Assembly: GCF_028680575.1 (NCBI RefSeq)
Contig: NZ_JAPCKI010000004.1
Coordinates: 62,001 to 126,000, forward strand
Source: Acidovorax benzenivorans
GTDB taxonomy: Bacteria; Pseudomonadota; Gammaproteobacteria; Burkholderiales; Burkholderiaceae_C
Reading direction: 5' to 3'
Length of the DNA: 64,000 bases
Translations under genes and position numbers: made by a program
Notes under the pieces: model-generated
Told to the model about the DNA's origin: nothing
The model's input: the letters and a program-made list of their open reading frames with translations, nothing else
Databases searched by the model: none
Shown here: positions 63,369 through 64,000 of the stretch, piece after piece
Layout of the letters: the number at the start of each line of letters is the position of its first letter
Numbering within the stretch: position 1 is the first letter of the stretch

Positions 63369-64000
63369 ATGACCAAAGCGTTTCGCCTCATCGCCTCCAC
63401 CGGCATCCACAAGGGTGACCGCGAATACCAACAAGACCAGGTGGCCCTGATCTCCCACGCGCGGCACAACGGTTGCGTGTTGGGCGTTGTGGCAGACGGA
63501 ATGGGCGGCAGAAGCGGTGGGCGCAAGGCTTCTGACCAAGTCATGATGACAGCCCGTCAATTGTTCGAGCGCTATTCGCCCGACACCGACGACCCGGTGG
63601 CAATGCTCAAGAACATGGTCGAAGAAGCCCACATCGTCATCCGGCTGACGGCGATCTCGGCAGAGCAGGAACCCCACAGCACCATCGCTGCGTTTCTCAT
63701 CAACCCCCGGGGCGACTGCCATTGGGTCCATGCGGGCGACTCACGCATCTACCACTTTCAGGGCTCCCGGCTGGCGTTTCGCAGCAGCGACCACTCCTAC
63801 GTGCAAGCGCTGGTGGATCGGGGTGAGTTGACGGAGGCTGAGGCCAACAACCATCCTCATTCCAACATTCTGGTGGGCTGCCTGGGCACCGAGAGCGACC
63901 CGCCCATCACCACCCATGTCATTCCGCAGCTTCAGCCAGGCGATGTCTTGCTGGCCTGTAGCGACGGGGTGTGGCATTACTTTTCCCCCACCGAACTGGC
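63369..64000 (+). CDS. PP2C-family protein phosphatase (partial, runs off right edge)
   Basis: The frame from ATG 63369 stays open to the window edge (about 210 residues). It shows the PP2C metal-binding motifs GDREYQQDQVAL, VVADGMGGRSGG, WVHAGDSRIYHF and LLACSDGVWHYF. Soluble bacterial enzymes of this sort (PrpC/Stp1 type) dephosphorylate Ser/Thr and often pair with a Hanks-type kinase, which may lie beyond the edge. It is divergent from the DUF465-helicase pair, with 107 bases between. A GATAAT box at 63304-63309 could be its -10, and TGGCA-AAAA-TGCCA (63280-63293) is a possible operator. Confidence 0.85.
   Translation, partial: MTKAFRLIASTGIHKGDREYQQDQVALISHARHNGCVLGVVADGMGGRSGGRKASDQVMMTARQLFERYSPDTDDPVAMLKNMVEEAHIVIRLTAISAEQEPHSTIAAFLINPRGDCHWVHAGDSRIYHFQGSRLAFRSSDHSYVQALVDRGELTEAEANNHPHSNILVGCLGTESDPPITTHVIPQLQPGDVLLACSDGVWHYFSPTEL

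Overview
The window is a high-GC chromosomal segment with tightly packed genes on both strands, several ATGA/GTGA stop-start overlaps and many GTG/TTG starts. The protein set (dnaE, clpSA, bamD, alaS, gluQ-RS, TrhO, RlmB, paired short ChrA, TRAP transport) and a recurrent intergenic palindromic repeat of the TGATAGC...AGCGCTTATT type suggest a betaproteobacterium of the Comamonadaceae, close to Acidovorax. That placement is inferred from remembered gene content and repeat style, not from a search. I see no rRNA operon, CRISPR array, complete insertion sequence or prophage.

Layout. 1-2.0 kb: edge of a membrane protein, then a HipB/HipA toxin-antitoxin pair behind an AT-rich operator. 2-10.6 kb: a PhyH-type oxygenase, a small Q-A-D repeat protein (DUF6150-like), an FAH-family hydrolase, a two-gene chromate transporter, an orphan LivJ-type binding protein, a sirtuin, rlmB, and a head-to-head ABC ATPase/tesA pair. 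10.6-18.1 kb: small basic protein, DUF2189 membrane protein, PLP sulfur-amino-acid lyase, BON lipoprotein, SulP permease, diguanylate cyclase with a MinD/FlhG-like ATPase, and trhO. 18.1-22.1 kb: pirin, flavodoxin, DoxX and second pirin, with a divergent LysR regulator; probably a redox/electrophile response module. 22.1-29.2 kb: FAD oxidoreductase, gluQ-RS, trmB and a diguanylate cyclase in a chain, facing a large cache-HAMP-GAF-HD-GYP phosphodiesterase. 29.3-32.3 kb: alaS, carrying an unusual in-frame insert of about 111 codons.

32.5-42.5 kb is a catabolic locus best explained as trans-4-hydroxyproline degradation: a DapA-superfamily deaminase, an orphan binding protein, a two-cysteine hydroxyproline 2-epimerase, a three-subunit flavin/[2Fe-2S] D-hydroxyproline dehydrogenase, a DctQ-DctM-DctP TRAP transporter and a GntR/FCD regulator. 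The two operon leaders share an inverted repeat of identical geometry (AATAT-N9-ATATT). 42.6-51.7 kb is a GABA/polyamine locus: a MocR/GabR-type regulator divergent from gabT, a PotABCD-like ABC importer and gabD.

51.8-64 kb is mostly housekeeping: small lipoprotein, tRNA-Gly(CCC), RluA-type pseudouridine synthase, clpS-clpA, dnaE, bamD, DinG-type helicase, a DUF465 protein and the start of a PP2C phosphatase that runs off the right edge.

The most unusual items are the lower-GC in-frame insert in alaS, copies of the intergenic repeat that appear to have become coding sequence in gluQ and alaS, the shared operator-like repeat of the hydroxyproline locus, and the tiny repeat protein at 3.46 kb that may be a deeply knotted fold.
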